This document shows positions 13,273 to 26,006 of a stretch of 64,000 nt of DNA, piece by piece. A program made the translations under genes and the position numbers. The notes under the pieces were generated by a model, which did no database searches, was not told where the DNA came from, and was given only the letters and a program-made list of their open reading frames with translations. Source of the stretch: Acanthochlamys bracteata (Eukaryota; Streptophyta; Magnoliopsida; Pandanales; Velloziaceae). The stretch spans positions 1,366,501 to 1,430,500 of the forward strand of contig CM034128.1 in NCBI GenBank assembly GCA_019914995.1, read 5' to 3'. Position 1 is the first letter of the stretch, and the number at the start of each line of letters is the position of its first letter.

Positions 13273-16200
13273 TTATGTTGTTGAATCAGGCGGATTGTCA
13301 AGCAAGAACTTAGCCACTGCCTGATACAACTGCTGCTCCTCGAAGGGTTTGGAGACGTACCCATCCATTCCATACTTCGCACATTCTTCACAAGTTGCTT
13401 GGATGACATCTGCTGTCATGGCGAGAATTGGTAAATGCCAATTCAGGTTTCTAGAGCTGTTTTCTGATTCTGTACTTTTTCCATTCTGCATTTGTTTTTC
13501 TTTCGCCTTCCTCTCCATTATACGGATCTGTCGTGTGGCTTCAAACCTGAAACGTTCCACGTATAGATATCATATATCATGAATTCTTCCTTTGCGGAAT
13601 GCCATATCCAGTTTTTATTTTACCATAGGGTTTATATGTCGGATAGCATATAGTATTTCCAGTCAATCTAGAAACATTTATCTGAACATTATGCAACCAA
13701 GAAAAAACATCAATCCTTGTGAGGACAAGCTCTTCATATTAACTCATGCTCTAAATGAGAATTACTATGGAATCTAGATAGTTCAATTCAAAAGTAGTAA
13801 TTTAAAGACTTGGCCAATCACAGCTTTGTCCTTATAGAGAACAACTGAAGACACAACCCACGATTTTAAATCCAAATCACACAAAGCACATGAGAAAACT
13901 GATTGCAAAAAAGAAAAATGAGCAGGAAGAACATACCCATCCATTTCTGGCATCTGAACATCCATGAAACAGGCATCAAAATTGTGTGGCAGTCGGAGAA
14001 GGGAAAGGGCATCTTTACCACTTTCAGCGCATGCAACATTCGCTCCATATTTTTTAAGGGCTCCAGCTGCAACTCTGAGATTCACCTTGTTATCATCAAC
14101 CACCAAAATGTTTTTCCCTACTAGTAAGCCTTTCAGGAATGCTGAACCATTGAGCATTTCTTTCTTCGTTTGCTTTCCAATCCCTAGCACTTGTTGGAGG
14201 CAAGCTGCTACAGTTGTTGCCCTAAGAGGCTTCAAGATGATAGTATCAACAGAATTTCCAAATCGTGACTTGTCTGAGTCGTAAGCAACCAGAAGGATTA
14301 CTTTTGGAACTTCGTGTGCTTGACCATTAAACCTCAACAGTACTAGCTGATTCTGTAAGATAGCCTCTGTTGCTGAAGTCCAATACTCCTTCTCGATGAG
14401 TATAAATGAAGGCCGCTTCTTCTGGTTGCTACTAAAATTATTACCGTAATAAGATGAGAATATTCGGATTACATTACACCGCGTTGGGAATATAAGAACC
14501 ACGATAATAGGGATTAAAAAGATACTGTAGGATATTTACTTCTTGTAATTGAATTATCTCTCTACATCATATAGTAATTGAGGGTTGATAATCATGATAG
14601 GATTGATATAATCAAGAACTTCAGGTTCTTTAGCGCTAGAAGAAAGATTCAACAATGAAGTCCATTAAAAGCTCTACCTAAGTGTCTTCTTCTTCTTCTT
14701 GTATTTTAACAATCCAAATTAAAGGGTCGCAGAATATGGTTATGGCCCTAAAACACTTGGTGGAAATCAAAGAAGCAGAATACAATAGTGAAAAGGAAAA
14801 AGGAAAGTGTACCTATATGCCAAACAACCATTTTGTCCTGGCAATGAATGAAGTGCCACGTTGACAGAATCCACAACTTCAAGAGTGATGCCCAACCTCT
14901 GAAGATGATATCTCGTTACAGAAGCTCTCACTGGTCTTCCATCCACCAGAAGTGCTTGTACTCCTTTAAAGCAAGTAGGAAGCATCTCACAAAGAGCTTT
15001 CTCTGGGCCAGTAACTGTTCCTATCCTGCACCTTTGGAGGACAGCGGTGAATGTGAAAGTGCTCCCAACTTTAGGTTTGCTCATAAAGTTTATCTGCCCA
15101 CCCATCAATTCGACCAAACATTTGCTGATGCTCAAGCCGATACCTGTTCCTCCATAAGTTCTGGAGGTTGAGCTATCAACTTGCATAAATGGTGTGAAGA
15201 CACGATCCTGAGCGTGTAATGGGATACCAATCCCAGTATCCTCTACACTTATTACAAGCGTCACTTTATCAGAATCCTCTCCATTGGGCATTTTGGGAAT
15301 GCCAACCTCATAGGCAGATCCTGTAGGCTCTTTGGAAACTAACCGCCTAAAAACTTCCCAAGTATTTCGGTCATCAGCTGCTTCCAAACCACTCAATGTG
15401 TTAAATGCTGCGTCAGTAGAGAAGCCTTCATTGGATTTACCATTTATGCCTGCAACTTTTGCATTCATGACTGTGGTTACACACTCAGCTAAATGTACTT
15501 GGACAAATATGTGACCACGCTCTGTGAACTGTTACAAGGATGAATAAAAAAGAACTCAAGTGTGGTTCTCTTTGGCAGCTAAAGAACATTATTAGCACAT
15601 TTGTAGTACTAATGAATTTTCAAATGAGCAAATCAATGGGAAGATGAAACTCATTTCAAGGATCATGCACACAAGTTAAGACAATTTTTATCAAAATGGG
15701 TATATGATAAATGTTTAAGGAAGAATATTGGGCTCGAATGCTAATTACTTTTACTGAATTTCCAACAAGATTTGTGATGATCTGTCGGAACCTTCCAGGA
15801 TCGCCCATTAGAACTTCAGGAACTTCATCAGAGACAAAAACAGCAAGCTGCATTTGTCACGTACCACAAATATCAGGCTTTTGGAATATAGATATGACAG
15901 AAAGGAGCCACTTCAAAATCATAGATCCAGCCATGCATGGAAGAACAGAAAGTTTCAAACAAGAGAAATCCTTACTTCGATTCCTCTCTCTTTTGTCTTT
16001 GGAGAAAATATAGAGAGCACATCATCTAAGACAGATCTTAACTCGAACGGCACAGACTCTATTTCTAACTTCCCAGCCTCAATTTTTGCTCGGTCAAGCA
16101 CTTCATTGATTAAGGATATTAATGCCTTTCCACAGACTTGTGCGGTTTGTGCAAAATCCCTTTGGGTTAAATTTAGTTCTGTATCCAGGAGCATATCCAG

Positions 16201-19185
16201 CATACCTGAAGTGAAATGAAAAGCAAGGTTCAATCTTTATGAAGAAGAATTTCAATACTCAAGCACATGAAAAGAAAGAAGAAGAACATACCAAGCACCC
16301 CATTCATGGGGGTCCTGATTTCATGAGAAACAGTAGCCAAAAACTGCCATCAATATAAGAGAATAATTAGGATGGGCAAATATATAATAGTTGAAAGTCA
16401 GTGTGGTATCTCTAGTTGAATAGGATTTATGCTTTACAAAACTCTGCACCTGAGACTTGGCAACATCTGCAGCCTCCGCTTGGACTTTGAGCTCTTGCAT
16501 CTTTTTATAGTCCTCCTTGACATCTTCATAACGTATCCAATATGTCATAATAATGGTATAAAGAAGCACCGAAATCACAAAGGCAAAACAAGGTATTGTA
16601 ATTGCTAATATTGATACTGATGGCTCCTTGCTGTACCTGTTCAACTCAGTGTAAAACAAGAGTATTAGACTACATGTAATTCTCAAAACTATACAGTAAG
16701 CGTGAGACAAGGTTAACTTACTTGCACTCCATTTGATGTTTTCTAAAAGGATCTCCAAAATCAAGTGCACTAACATGGGATATCGATGAATACCCGTTGG
16801 GAATTTCAGGCCCATACATGATTAAAGGATCAGAGGCATTAGTGACATCATAAACATTCACTACAATATCCTGACTACCTGCAAGCTGCCTCAGTAGATT
16901 TTCAACAAGCGACTCGACATCAAATGCCCCGCCAAGATACCTGCTAAGTATTGGGAGGTGGTGAATATAACGAGTTGAAAATTTTGGAATGAAGATCCAA
17001 ACAGAAAATGAATATAAAACTAGGCATTATGGCTTATAGACCTATAACCTACTAGCAGATGATTTGCCTCAATTTACCAAAAGAACGCTACATCCTACAA
17101 GATAACAAACTCTTGGCACAAGCATATTCCAGAAATTTTCAGCAGTTTTTCAATACTTATTCATTATGCTTAAGAAACAAGTCCTCATGTATCAGGGTAT
17201 GCAAAAGCAGGCCTTTTTGAATTGAATATTTGCGCCTATATCAAAGGAAATTTGAGTGAGAACTATGGAGCTTTCCGTTTTCACCATAGATCATGAGCAT
17301 GTTTTAAGTTATGCAACTTTTGTTCCAAAATGTACTATATTTATGACATTAGTAAACAAAAGCCCCATCCTAGGAACACAGACTCAGAAGGCATAGTGTC
17401 TTTATCATATATGTGAGGAGCACAACCCATCATTGCCCCATTCTAGTCTCCAATGAAGAGCAGTTCATACTGGTCATCATGCACTACAATTTATTGACAT
17501 TGCTATATCTGTGTGTCGGTACCATGTCAACATTTATATACTACACAAGTCCAGATCTTATGACTTCTTTGCCTCTATGAAGTGCAAAAGTTAGGGTTGA
17601 TATCTCACCCCGCAGTCGCTTCTACACGTTCTTCTACAGAAGCATCTGTAGTGAGGCCCAACCTGTAAACTGGAAATGTTAGAACCACCCCGAGATGATT
17701 GTCCAGCAACCTGAATGGTTTTGTGAGGACAGCTTTCCCAGTAGCTCTAGCCCTGAGAATATTTTCCCGATCCTCCTGCAGCAAAAAAAAAATGTTTTGG
17801 CACGACAGATAACTTGAATAGCATTAAGAAAAATAGGCTGAAGGGAAGAGAATAAACCTCTCCAGACATCATATCAAGAGCCTCAATATAGGAAATTGTC
17901 TGTTGTGAGAATATAACAGGAGCATACTCAGGCTGAATGGGAGATGCCTCCTTCTTCATGGTCCTGATTATCCATCCCTGCTCCTTCTCAAACTTGTCTC
18001 TTTCAGAATGAACAACCCTTTGCGCATATGCCACTCCACTCAGCAGAGGCCGCTCAAATGCTGTCATTGCTGTATATTCAGCAAAGGTCTCCTGAATCAA
18101 TTCAAGGAAAACTTATCAAACATCGCTGACTATCAAGATTGAATTCTACAATAATCATTTACCATCCAAACAGTGAAATGTGATACAAATATAAACTATC
18201 TTGAAAATGTATCTAGGTCACCTAAGTTAAACCATCGATTACAATGAACTACTTGGCACCCCTCCTTTGAGCCCTTCCTGGTGTACCTCTTGAACTACAA
18301 GTTGGTGGCAATATCTAGTTTAGTGATTTGAATCAGATGGAAAAAAAAGTGATGCCAATTGTGGTTCAGATGGACGCGGGAGCAACTCCAGGGTGAAGTT
18401 CAGCAGTACTCAACAGCAGGTATACCAAAGTGGGAAATAAAATCATCATAGCGAGCTCATGACAGAATTTTGACGAGTAATTCAAGATCACCAAACCCTA
18501 AATGCTTCAATATACAGTTGATGGATAAGATGGAGCAGTATATTGGGACTTAACTACAAGTTTGTACAGCGATTCACAACTGCCAAAACATAACCATGCT
18601 TACAGATTGAGCTGAATTTCTCTTGCTTCAGTTGTAAACAACAAACAACGAAAGAGAACTTCTCAAAGCCCAAAATAGCAATTTCCACCAATCAACAAAC
18701 AACATGAAGTAAGAAAAGAAACATGGCATAAGCTAGACCGCAGCAATTCATAAAGAGAATGGAACAAGAACCTTGCAGCGCAGTATAATAATAAAGGGAC
18801 GACATGAACAAGACATTGCACATTCAAATTCAGTTTAGATTAGGGAATCTAACGAGGTAGCATGCGTATTGAGATGTGTTCTAGTCACCTGATCAATGGC
18901 AGATGGCCGCTTTTGGAGGTGAAACGTGGAGACGAGGATAGCAAGGGCATGTACATGGTTGACAGTAACAGCGAACTGGTCCTGAAGCATTCTAGCACGC
19001 TCATCACACATGCTCACCAGTGTCTCTTCAGCCGTCTGGTGACTTTTCCTCACATAGAATAAGTAGATTCCAACCAACACCAACAAAGTAGCCACTGACC
19101 ATGCTGTCAAAGCTGCTAATTGCTCACGGCTCCGTAGCCAACGGGGTCGCTGACGGCGGACCGCCACTCCCATCAGTGACCCCAT
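13273..19185 (-). CDS. AHK4: CHASE-domain hybrid histidine kinase, cytokinin receptor of the CRE1/AHK4 type
   Basis: The receptor senses cytokinin and passes phosphate from His to Asp and on to phosphotransfer proteins. Exons (minus strand): 18889-19185, 17858-18091, 17609-17775, 16722-16940, 16450-16636, 16292-16343, 15976-16205, 15749-15847, 14813-15528, 13937-14428, 13273-13546. They join in frame to 988 residues. Domains in order: membrane segment about 23-44; CHASE sensor including [19 protein letters not shown] and [17 protein letters not shown]; second membrane segment about 312-335; kinase H box [19 protein letters not shown] with the phospho-His at 375; N box [16 protein letters not shown] boxes DTGIGIP and GGTGIGLSI; a pseudo-receiver; and a receiver with VVDDNKVN and phospho-acceptor Asp890 in [10 protein letters not shown]. 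The longest frame upstream begins with TTG after a TAG, so the first in-frame ATG at 19185 was chosen. The H-box region resembles AHK4 more than AHK2 or AHK3, but the exact orthologue is inferred. Confidence 0.9.
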
Positions 19186-19890
19186 TAACGCACCTTCACC
19201 AGCACCACCAAGAACACTACCAACAATCAAGCTAGCTCCTTTGCTTCTTTCAACAAGCACCAAGAACTATAGTTGAAATACAACAAGTAACTTCTTTTCC
19301 TTTGCATCCTCCACAGAGAGAAATTACTGCCCATTGGCCTACGAAATGCAGCATTCTAACAGAAAGAAGGCCAACAACCAAGTAAGTCTTTATCCTCGAC
19401 ACCTTTTACAAAAGGAACAAACGAGACCTATGATTTCAACTCTAGAATAAGCTTCGCCCTCCACTTCCTCTCATCTAATAAAACAACAAAAGCCAACAAG
19501 ATTGAGAGAAATTGGGAGAAAATTCCACGAATTGAACTCCTTCTGTCCTTCTACACAATAAGCAGCTCAGAACCTTCTTAATAAGCATTACCCTCTGGAT
19601 TTCAATCAAGAACACCAAAAGGAAAGAAGAAGAGAGAAGAAAGATGTAGGGAGCTAGCAGAAAACCCACAACCAACAACCATGTTTCTTATCTCTTTTTT
19701 AACGAGAAGTGAGAATAGAAATTGAAGCTTTTTGCTTCTCTGTGAATCCAACAAGTAAACCCAATGAAAGATCGCAGCTTTTTATGACTCCACTCCTTTT
19801 AAATAACCAGAACCAAGAATGGCTCCCTCTTCTCTCTTATTATAGACAAATCCTGGCTTTCTAAACTCTTTCCTTTATATATCTGCTTTT
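19186..19890 (-). promoter_or_regulatory. Leader and promoter of the histidine kinase gene, with TATA box and upstream ORF
   Basis: A TATA-like TATATAAA lies on the minus strand at 19874-19881, nearly 700 bases before the chosen start. Between them an upstream ATG at 19682 opens a 26-codon frame ending at 19602. Whether this part is exon or 5' intron cannot be decided from sequence alone. Confidence 0.35.
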
Positions 19891-20297
19891 AATGAACAAA
19901 AGAAAAACAAACAAAAAAACCAAACCTTTTTATTAATTTTGTGGATAAAATTAACTGAAGCAGAAAAGAGAGAGAGCAACGTGACTTAATTAGTACGGAT
20001 TCAATGAGGCGTGAAGAGAAGAGAAAGAAATAAACTAAAAACTCTACCTTAAAAGAAGAAAAAAAAACTAAACTTCATTTTCTTCTTTTCATAATCTAAG
20101 AACAAGAAACATCACGGAACAAAGAATAAACCACGACGCATTCTCTCTCTCTGACTCAAACTTCAGTTAACGAAATGAATGTGAGAGGATTTCCGTAATA
20201 ACATAAAGCTATTAAGGAAAAAAAAACAGAAAAAAGAAAAACTGGTGTACAGCAGTACAGTGAAGAGTGCAGGATGCAGGCAGTCAAGGAAAGTTTA

Positions 20298-20556
20298 GGG
20301 GTTGTTTGAGATTACTTATCAAAAGCTATTTTTTAATTTTTTTTTATTTTATATTTTTTAATACATATTTTATAAATATATAAAAAATTTATTTAAAAAT
20401 TTAAAAAATATAAAAAAATTTTACGTAATGAAATCTTTTTATTACATAATTTTATTATTTTTTAAAAAGTAAAAAAGATAGAGTTTATTTTTAAAAAAAA
20501 TAAAAATATTTTTTATTTCATAAAAATTTTATTTCATAAACAATCTCAAACGCTCC
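20298..20556. repeat. MITE-like AT-rich element with inverted ends
   Basis: The left end GGGGTTGTTTGAGATTA and right end CAATCTCAAACGCTCC are imperfect inverted repeats (shared core GTTTGAGATT) around an almost pure A/T interior with complementary tracts. Clear target duplication was not found. Confidence 0.55.
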
Positions 20557-20677
20557 GATAATAATAAAATTATTAGCAAAATGTTATTTATTTTGGTAAA
20601 CTACTTTTGAATTTTTAAACTCACAGTCACAGCTCCGCTGCTCCTGTTCTTCTTTTAATTCAAAAACTCTTGTCAAC

Positions 20678-20900
20678 TATTATGAAGTATGTTTGATTTT
20701 ACTTTTCAACTAGTTTTTATTTAAATTTTTTATATTTAAAATAAATTTATATTTATAAAATTTTTTAAATATAAAAATTATGTAGTATAAAATAATAATA
20801 ATTGTTATGTTTATTTTAAAATAAAAAATAAAATTTATTTTAAAATATTTCTAAAATATTTTTATTGTTAAAAATTCTACTGTATAAATACTTTCAAACG
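20678..20900. repeat. AT-rich fold-back repeat copy
   Basis: This copy starts near GTATGTTTGATTTTAC and ends near ATACTTTCAAACG, with an AT interior rich in AAATATTTT tracts. The ends TGTTTGA and TCAAACG are inverted relative to each other, as in the neighbouring copy at 20298. Confidence 0.45.
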
Positions 20901-22849
20901 ATTTATATATATATCTAACCATTATTATCATCATAAGTGATATGTGTGAAATAAGTTTTAATGATAATCTACTTACTATATCATTTTAGAAGATATTTGA
21001 TAGTATTTTTAACAGAGAATTTTATGAGAACTTTTTATATTTTAAATTTTTAAAAAATTAACTAAAAAAAATAAAAATTGAAATAAAAAATGATAAATAG
21101 TATAAATCTAAAACATGATGCTTAGAATCCACAGTGAATAACAGTGGTGCTTACTAGTAATAGAAGTAGCAATATTCTCCACTTAGATTTGTGGAGAAAC
21201 GATGGTATTAAACAAATACTTGCCACGCCTGTTCTGTCTCCCCTAGCATAATAAAATAAGGAGTTAATTATGTTTTCTCTATGATCACATAATAATCAAA
21301 GGTCAACTTGTAGCCAAACTCCCAGAAAAATGATTGAAATCATAAAACAAAACAACCCCACCCCACCTTTCTGGTGTTTTTCTTTCAGGCTTTCAGCTGC
21401 CGCATGCAAGCAAAACAAAGGAAAATTTTTTATAAAACTTTAAAAGGGATTCAATGTTCATTACAAAGAATCCCCAAATAGACCGATAAATAGTTTCTAT
21501 TGTCTGCTTCTTTTCTTGCCTCGAGATTCGTGCTTCCCACCGCTGACCTCTGCTGTTCACCGGCGGCGAAGCGCTACTATTTAGGGTTCCATCTCTCTCT
21601 CTTCCTACTATTTAGGGTTCCATCCGAGATCCGTCGAACAGCAACAGGAAGATATCGCACGAATACGACAGCTCAATTAACACTGCCGCAGTCAGAAAAC
21701 TAGTCATATGACTAAAATGCCCTCTAATGTTTTTACGGATAAAGGTCAGTTTGGTCAATTATAGTGATAGTTTAAGGATCGTGTGGAACTAAAATACTCG
21801 TGTGGAGAAGGTTTTGTTCGTTGGGTTGGACGGCGGTTAAGCTTACGTGTCGTCATACGGCGTGTTCATTTCGTAAGTGCACTTAATATTAAAAGTTTTG
21901 GTTAACAATGCAAATAGCGCATTTTTACCAGCATCCTAAACTTAGTACAGATTTTAATTCAGCACGTATACAAAATTTTAAATTTTATTTTATTAAAATT
22001 TTATTTCAAATTTTATGTATTTAGTATCTATTTGGATTTTATTTTTATAAAATTTATTTCTACAAAAATTACGTTTATATAATTGAAACACGCGAATCTT
22101 GGTTAATCCGAGTTAACTGAAGTACATACATAATTATGAATAATTATGGAGAGATACTTGCTTGATTCATGAAACAAGCGGTGAATTAATTCTGTTTTCT
22201 TTGTTTGGCCCTTTTGTTCCGTAATACGAAGAAGAAGGAAAAAAAGACTAGAATGAATAGTTGTTCATTCTACAGTGCAGCAGTAATGCAAACAATTTTT
22301 CTATTTAAGAAACAAGGAAAGAGAAATGGTTGAACAAAGAAACAGAAGAAGTGGCTAACAAATGAATGAACCTGTTTGTATTTTTTTGCCAGGATTCTCA
22401 CATGAATGTAACAACAGAAGCAAATAGAAGAAAGAAAGAAACAAATAATAAGAATGTGGAGTGGTTTGATAGAAAATTTTCCAATTAGAACTCGCAAGCT
22501 CGAGGGCCAATCCCTGAGAGAGAGAGCACTTATGCAAGCTCTAAAAATGTTAGGAACTCTCTAGCCTAAAAAAGTATCTCACGGTTAGAAATTATAGTAT
22601 ATAATCTGATCCAAAAATATAATTTAAAATTAATTATTTAATTAAAATTAAAGTTAAAAAATTTGATCGAATAAATTATTCTATCAATTCAGATCGTCAC
22701 CCTTATTTATTGTCTCTCACTGGTACTCGAGTCAATCTATATTTAGCTTTATGTGACCTAGCTATCTTTTTTTTTATATTTGTGTGTCGCCGTTAAAAGC
22801 GGACTTCTGATGTCGATACGTAATTCAAATGCTCCATTTCTAATCCATT

Positions 22850-23035
22850 ACGGCACCATTTTGATATTACTTTTCAACAACTTCTTATTCTTATTTTTTA
22901 TATAATTTTTAATAAATTTGTGATAATATTTTATAATAAAAATTTATCATAAAAGTTTATTATTATTTATATTTATTTTCTAAAATAAAAATAAAACTTA
23001 TTTATTAAAATTTTAAAATATTTTATAAGTACTCT
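22850..23035. repeat. AT-rich fold-back repeat copy
   Basis: This stretch has the same composition and tract structure as the other copies (ATAATTTTTAATAAATTT followed by complementary TTTAAAATATTTTATAAG). The termini are diverged. Confidence 0.35.
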
Positions 23036-26006
23036 TAAGTATCTCGTACTACTTACATTATGCACTGATCACCTACCCCCAACCGAAGTAGCACCGTAAA
23101 TTTGGGAGCATTTATTTGTCACACAAATTTCACTTTTAATATAAAATAAATAAACATTTTAAAATAATTTTTTAAACTTATTAATACATAATTTATTATT
23201 AATACATAATTAATATAAAAATTTTTAAATTTAAATTTAATTTTTTAAACTTATTTTAAAAATTAAATTTACATCAAACACCTTTTTATTGCACTACTAG
23301 CTTATAGTAGTAGTAGTAACACTCACCTAGTACCCAATTCCATTCCACGATTCTCCACTCCAATAATTGCAATACGTAGGGATTGTTTCAAGAAAGTAAA
23401 ATCTAGTAAAATGACGTTATAAAATTAAAATTCAATATAAAGTAATATTTAATTAAAATAAAATTTATAATATTTAAAATAAAATTTTGAAATAAAATTG
23501 AAAGTAAATTCAGTATAAAAGTAAAAATAAAATTTCGATGCTAATTAAAATATGTGAACTTTCAAACTGAAAATTTGAAAAAAAAAAGAAGAATTTAGTA
23601 GTAGCTGAAACATGCCGAGCTAGAGAAAGAAAAGGATGTATTATTCTTTCTTTTTTTCAAATGGGTTAGCTTAGTACACTATATGATAATGATTGATTAC
23701 TGTAAGAATTATATTTAATATTATACTAAAGTTCAAACCATAACAAATATATATGTATTTTATCTACAGCTCTTCATCAATCAAAAATCAATTAATAAAT
23801 CATCAATTCATCATTTTCTTCTCAATTACAAGTTTTTTCTTTTCAATTATCATTAGGTTTAGGTTTTCTGTTGTCAGGGGTAGCTGGTTATGATGGTGAT
23901 CAATAATTGATGCCCATGATGATTAATCAGGGAGACCTAATTAAACTGGTTCTTCTCTAAGATGTCCTGTCAACTTAATCCTGAAACAACTACTCTTGTC
24001 CGCAGTCTATGTTTAGTTGTCTCATTATGAAAGTGATTATATCATTATCATTATAGAAAGGAATTAAAAGTTCAAATGCTTGAAAACTAAGGTTTAAAAA
24101 AAATGTACTAATAGCTACTACTTGAAAGATTTTTGGTTTCTTTATTTACGTAAAACATTGCATTTGTTCTGTACTAATGCTGCACAACACCCTAATGGCG
24201 ATCAATCTACAAACATAGCTGGAATCGAAAGAACAATTTAAATCAGATGCTAAATGTTAGCTATAGGCAAATTTAATAAAACTGAGATGCCATAGCACCA
24301 CAATATTAGCAGTGATCTGATAAGCCATGAACTTAAAAAGTTTCACAGGCATATGCATCTTTATCTATAAATAGAACATTATGTGTAAAATGCAGCATAA
24401 AGATAGAAAGAAGAAAGCAAAAGCAAAAGCAAAGGTAAGAAGATTCTATGGTTTATTTGGGTGGAAGTTTTTTACGTTACAGATTCAACTAGTTCTGCAA
24501 GAACAGAATGAGATTTCAAGACAAATTGCATTAGGTAATTTAAAAATACTAGGAAGGTATCAGCATGGGTTTTTACATCTCCTAAAGATGTTAATGCAAT
24601 TGAAAATGCAATGGTCTTAGGTTGGAATCAATGCTGTACTCCTGACCTAACTTTCCCCTAGACACATATCTATGCAAGATCCAAAAGTTGTGGTACTAAG
24701 AGAAGGCACCCTTTCGAAAGGTAGTGACGCCCAACTATTGCAATTTGCAGAACATCGTAGTACGCATTGTTTGACTAGACAAGCTCTTTCTTTTGAAGGC
24801 CTTCATTTTCTTCTTAACTTAATTTTCTTGCCCGTAAATAATCCAAAATAAGCTTTTTAAGAAGTAAGAATTTTTTTAAATGAGTTATTAAAAATTGAGT
24901 TTATAAAAATAAACATACAAAATTATTCGAAAACAAATTTTTGATTAAAATTTACTTTTTTAAGATCACTTATAGAGAAATAAACAATCTCATATCTTCT
25001 CAAGCAGAAGGGAAAACTCTATGTTGATGAGATCAGTGAGGACCTGTGTGTCTGCAATCGTCGTTTTCGATTCACCAGCTCAGCATCTAGGTCAGCTTCC
25101 AAAACACCATTTCTGTGCTCAAGCCAATCAACAAATAGAAGTACCACTGTGAAACAAAAAAGATAGCAAGTGGATCAAAACAAAAAACATCTAGAAATTG
25201 TTTGAAATGGTGCAACTGGAAAAAAGGGTCTAAATCAAAATGCCAGCTACTGATATGACTTTTGAAGAAAGCCAGTTGCTTTAAGTCTGAGATTCGGTAG
25301 TAGTGACAGTTATAAATAGAAAACAGTTTTAGCAAATCAGTATTTCAATCGTAAATACTTTAATCTATATATAACTACAAATATCTGTCTCTCTTTTTGC
25401 TGAAGCAGAGCACAAAGACCATGAAGACGGTATACCTTTGGAATAAAATCAAGCACAAACAAAAATCAGTACAAGAAAAATTATTAGAACAGAACAAAAA
25501 ATCTGCCTTGTCCTTATTATTCGACTGTTAGTATAGTTGGCCGGGAAAAAACCTCTTGAAATTCTGAAAGAGAGTCTACACAAGAAAATTTGAAATCCTC
25601 AGAAAGCTGTCATTTGCAACATGTCTGTTGAAAGAGAAGCTCATTCTGCATGATTTGCTCTTTGCCTCTTCATACCACCATCTGGTTAACCCACCTTCTA
25701 CCATCAGACCTACGAAATAATCCAGCATTGTCTACATGCTGCGTACTACTGATTGACTAGAATAAACATGCAACATAAATTCTGTAAGGATTACAATAGT
25801 TAACCACCTTTCTAGACATGTTAGTGCAGAGAGTAACGACAATCTAGATGACCAAAGGAATCACATACAATTTACAGAATACAGGAAGCAGGTCAAGAAT
25901 AAAGCCTTAAGTTACAGGTCAAGTTCAGATAATGCTGCACAAAATGTGCAGGAAACTGTCTCAAGCATGGCAGAAGAATGAGATTTTAATTTAGCTTTCA
26001 AAAGTG

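Larger units (their letters stand above)
19891..26006. other. Long AT-rich gene-poor region
   Basis: About 6 kb with no supportable gene on either strand. It contains at least three AT-rich fold-back repeats (20298-20556, about 20678-20900, about 22850-23035), a directly repeated telomere-like box at 21572-21625, and a further AT-rich stretch at 23100-23290. The 24000-25980 part is less extreme in composition; its short open frames show no recognised motif. It may hold noncoding transcripts or the 3' flank of the OBERON gene. Confidence 0.5.

Noticed and set aside
19475..19678. 67-codon hydrophobic minus-strand frame near the histidine kinase start
   Set aside because: It is not in frame with exon 1 through any clear splice pair, and lies in the T-rich leader; not accepted as an N-terminal exon.
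24381..24620. 79-codon Lys/Ala-rich plus frame
   Set aside because: The low-complexity Lys-Ala start and lack of any conserved motif make it a chance frame.
25019..25095. TGATGA-like box that might mark a C/D snoRNA
   Set aside because: No convincing box D (CTGA) paired with terminal stems at the right distance.
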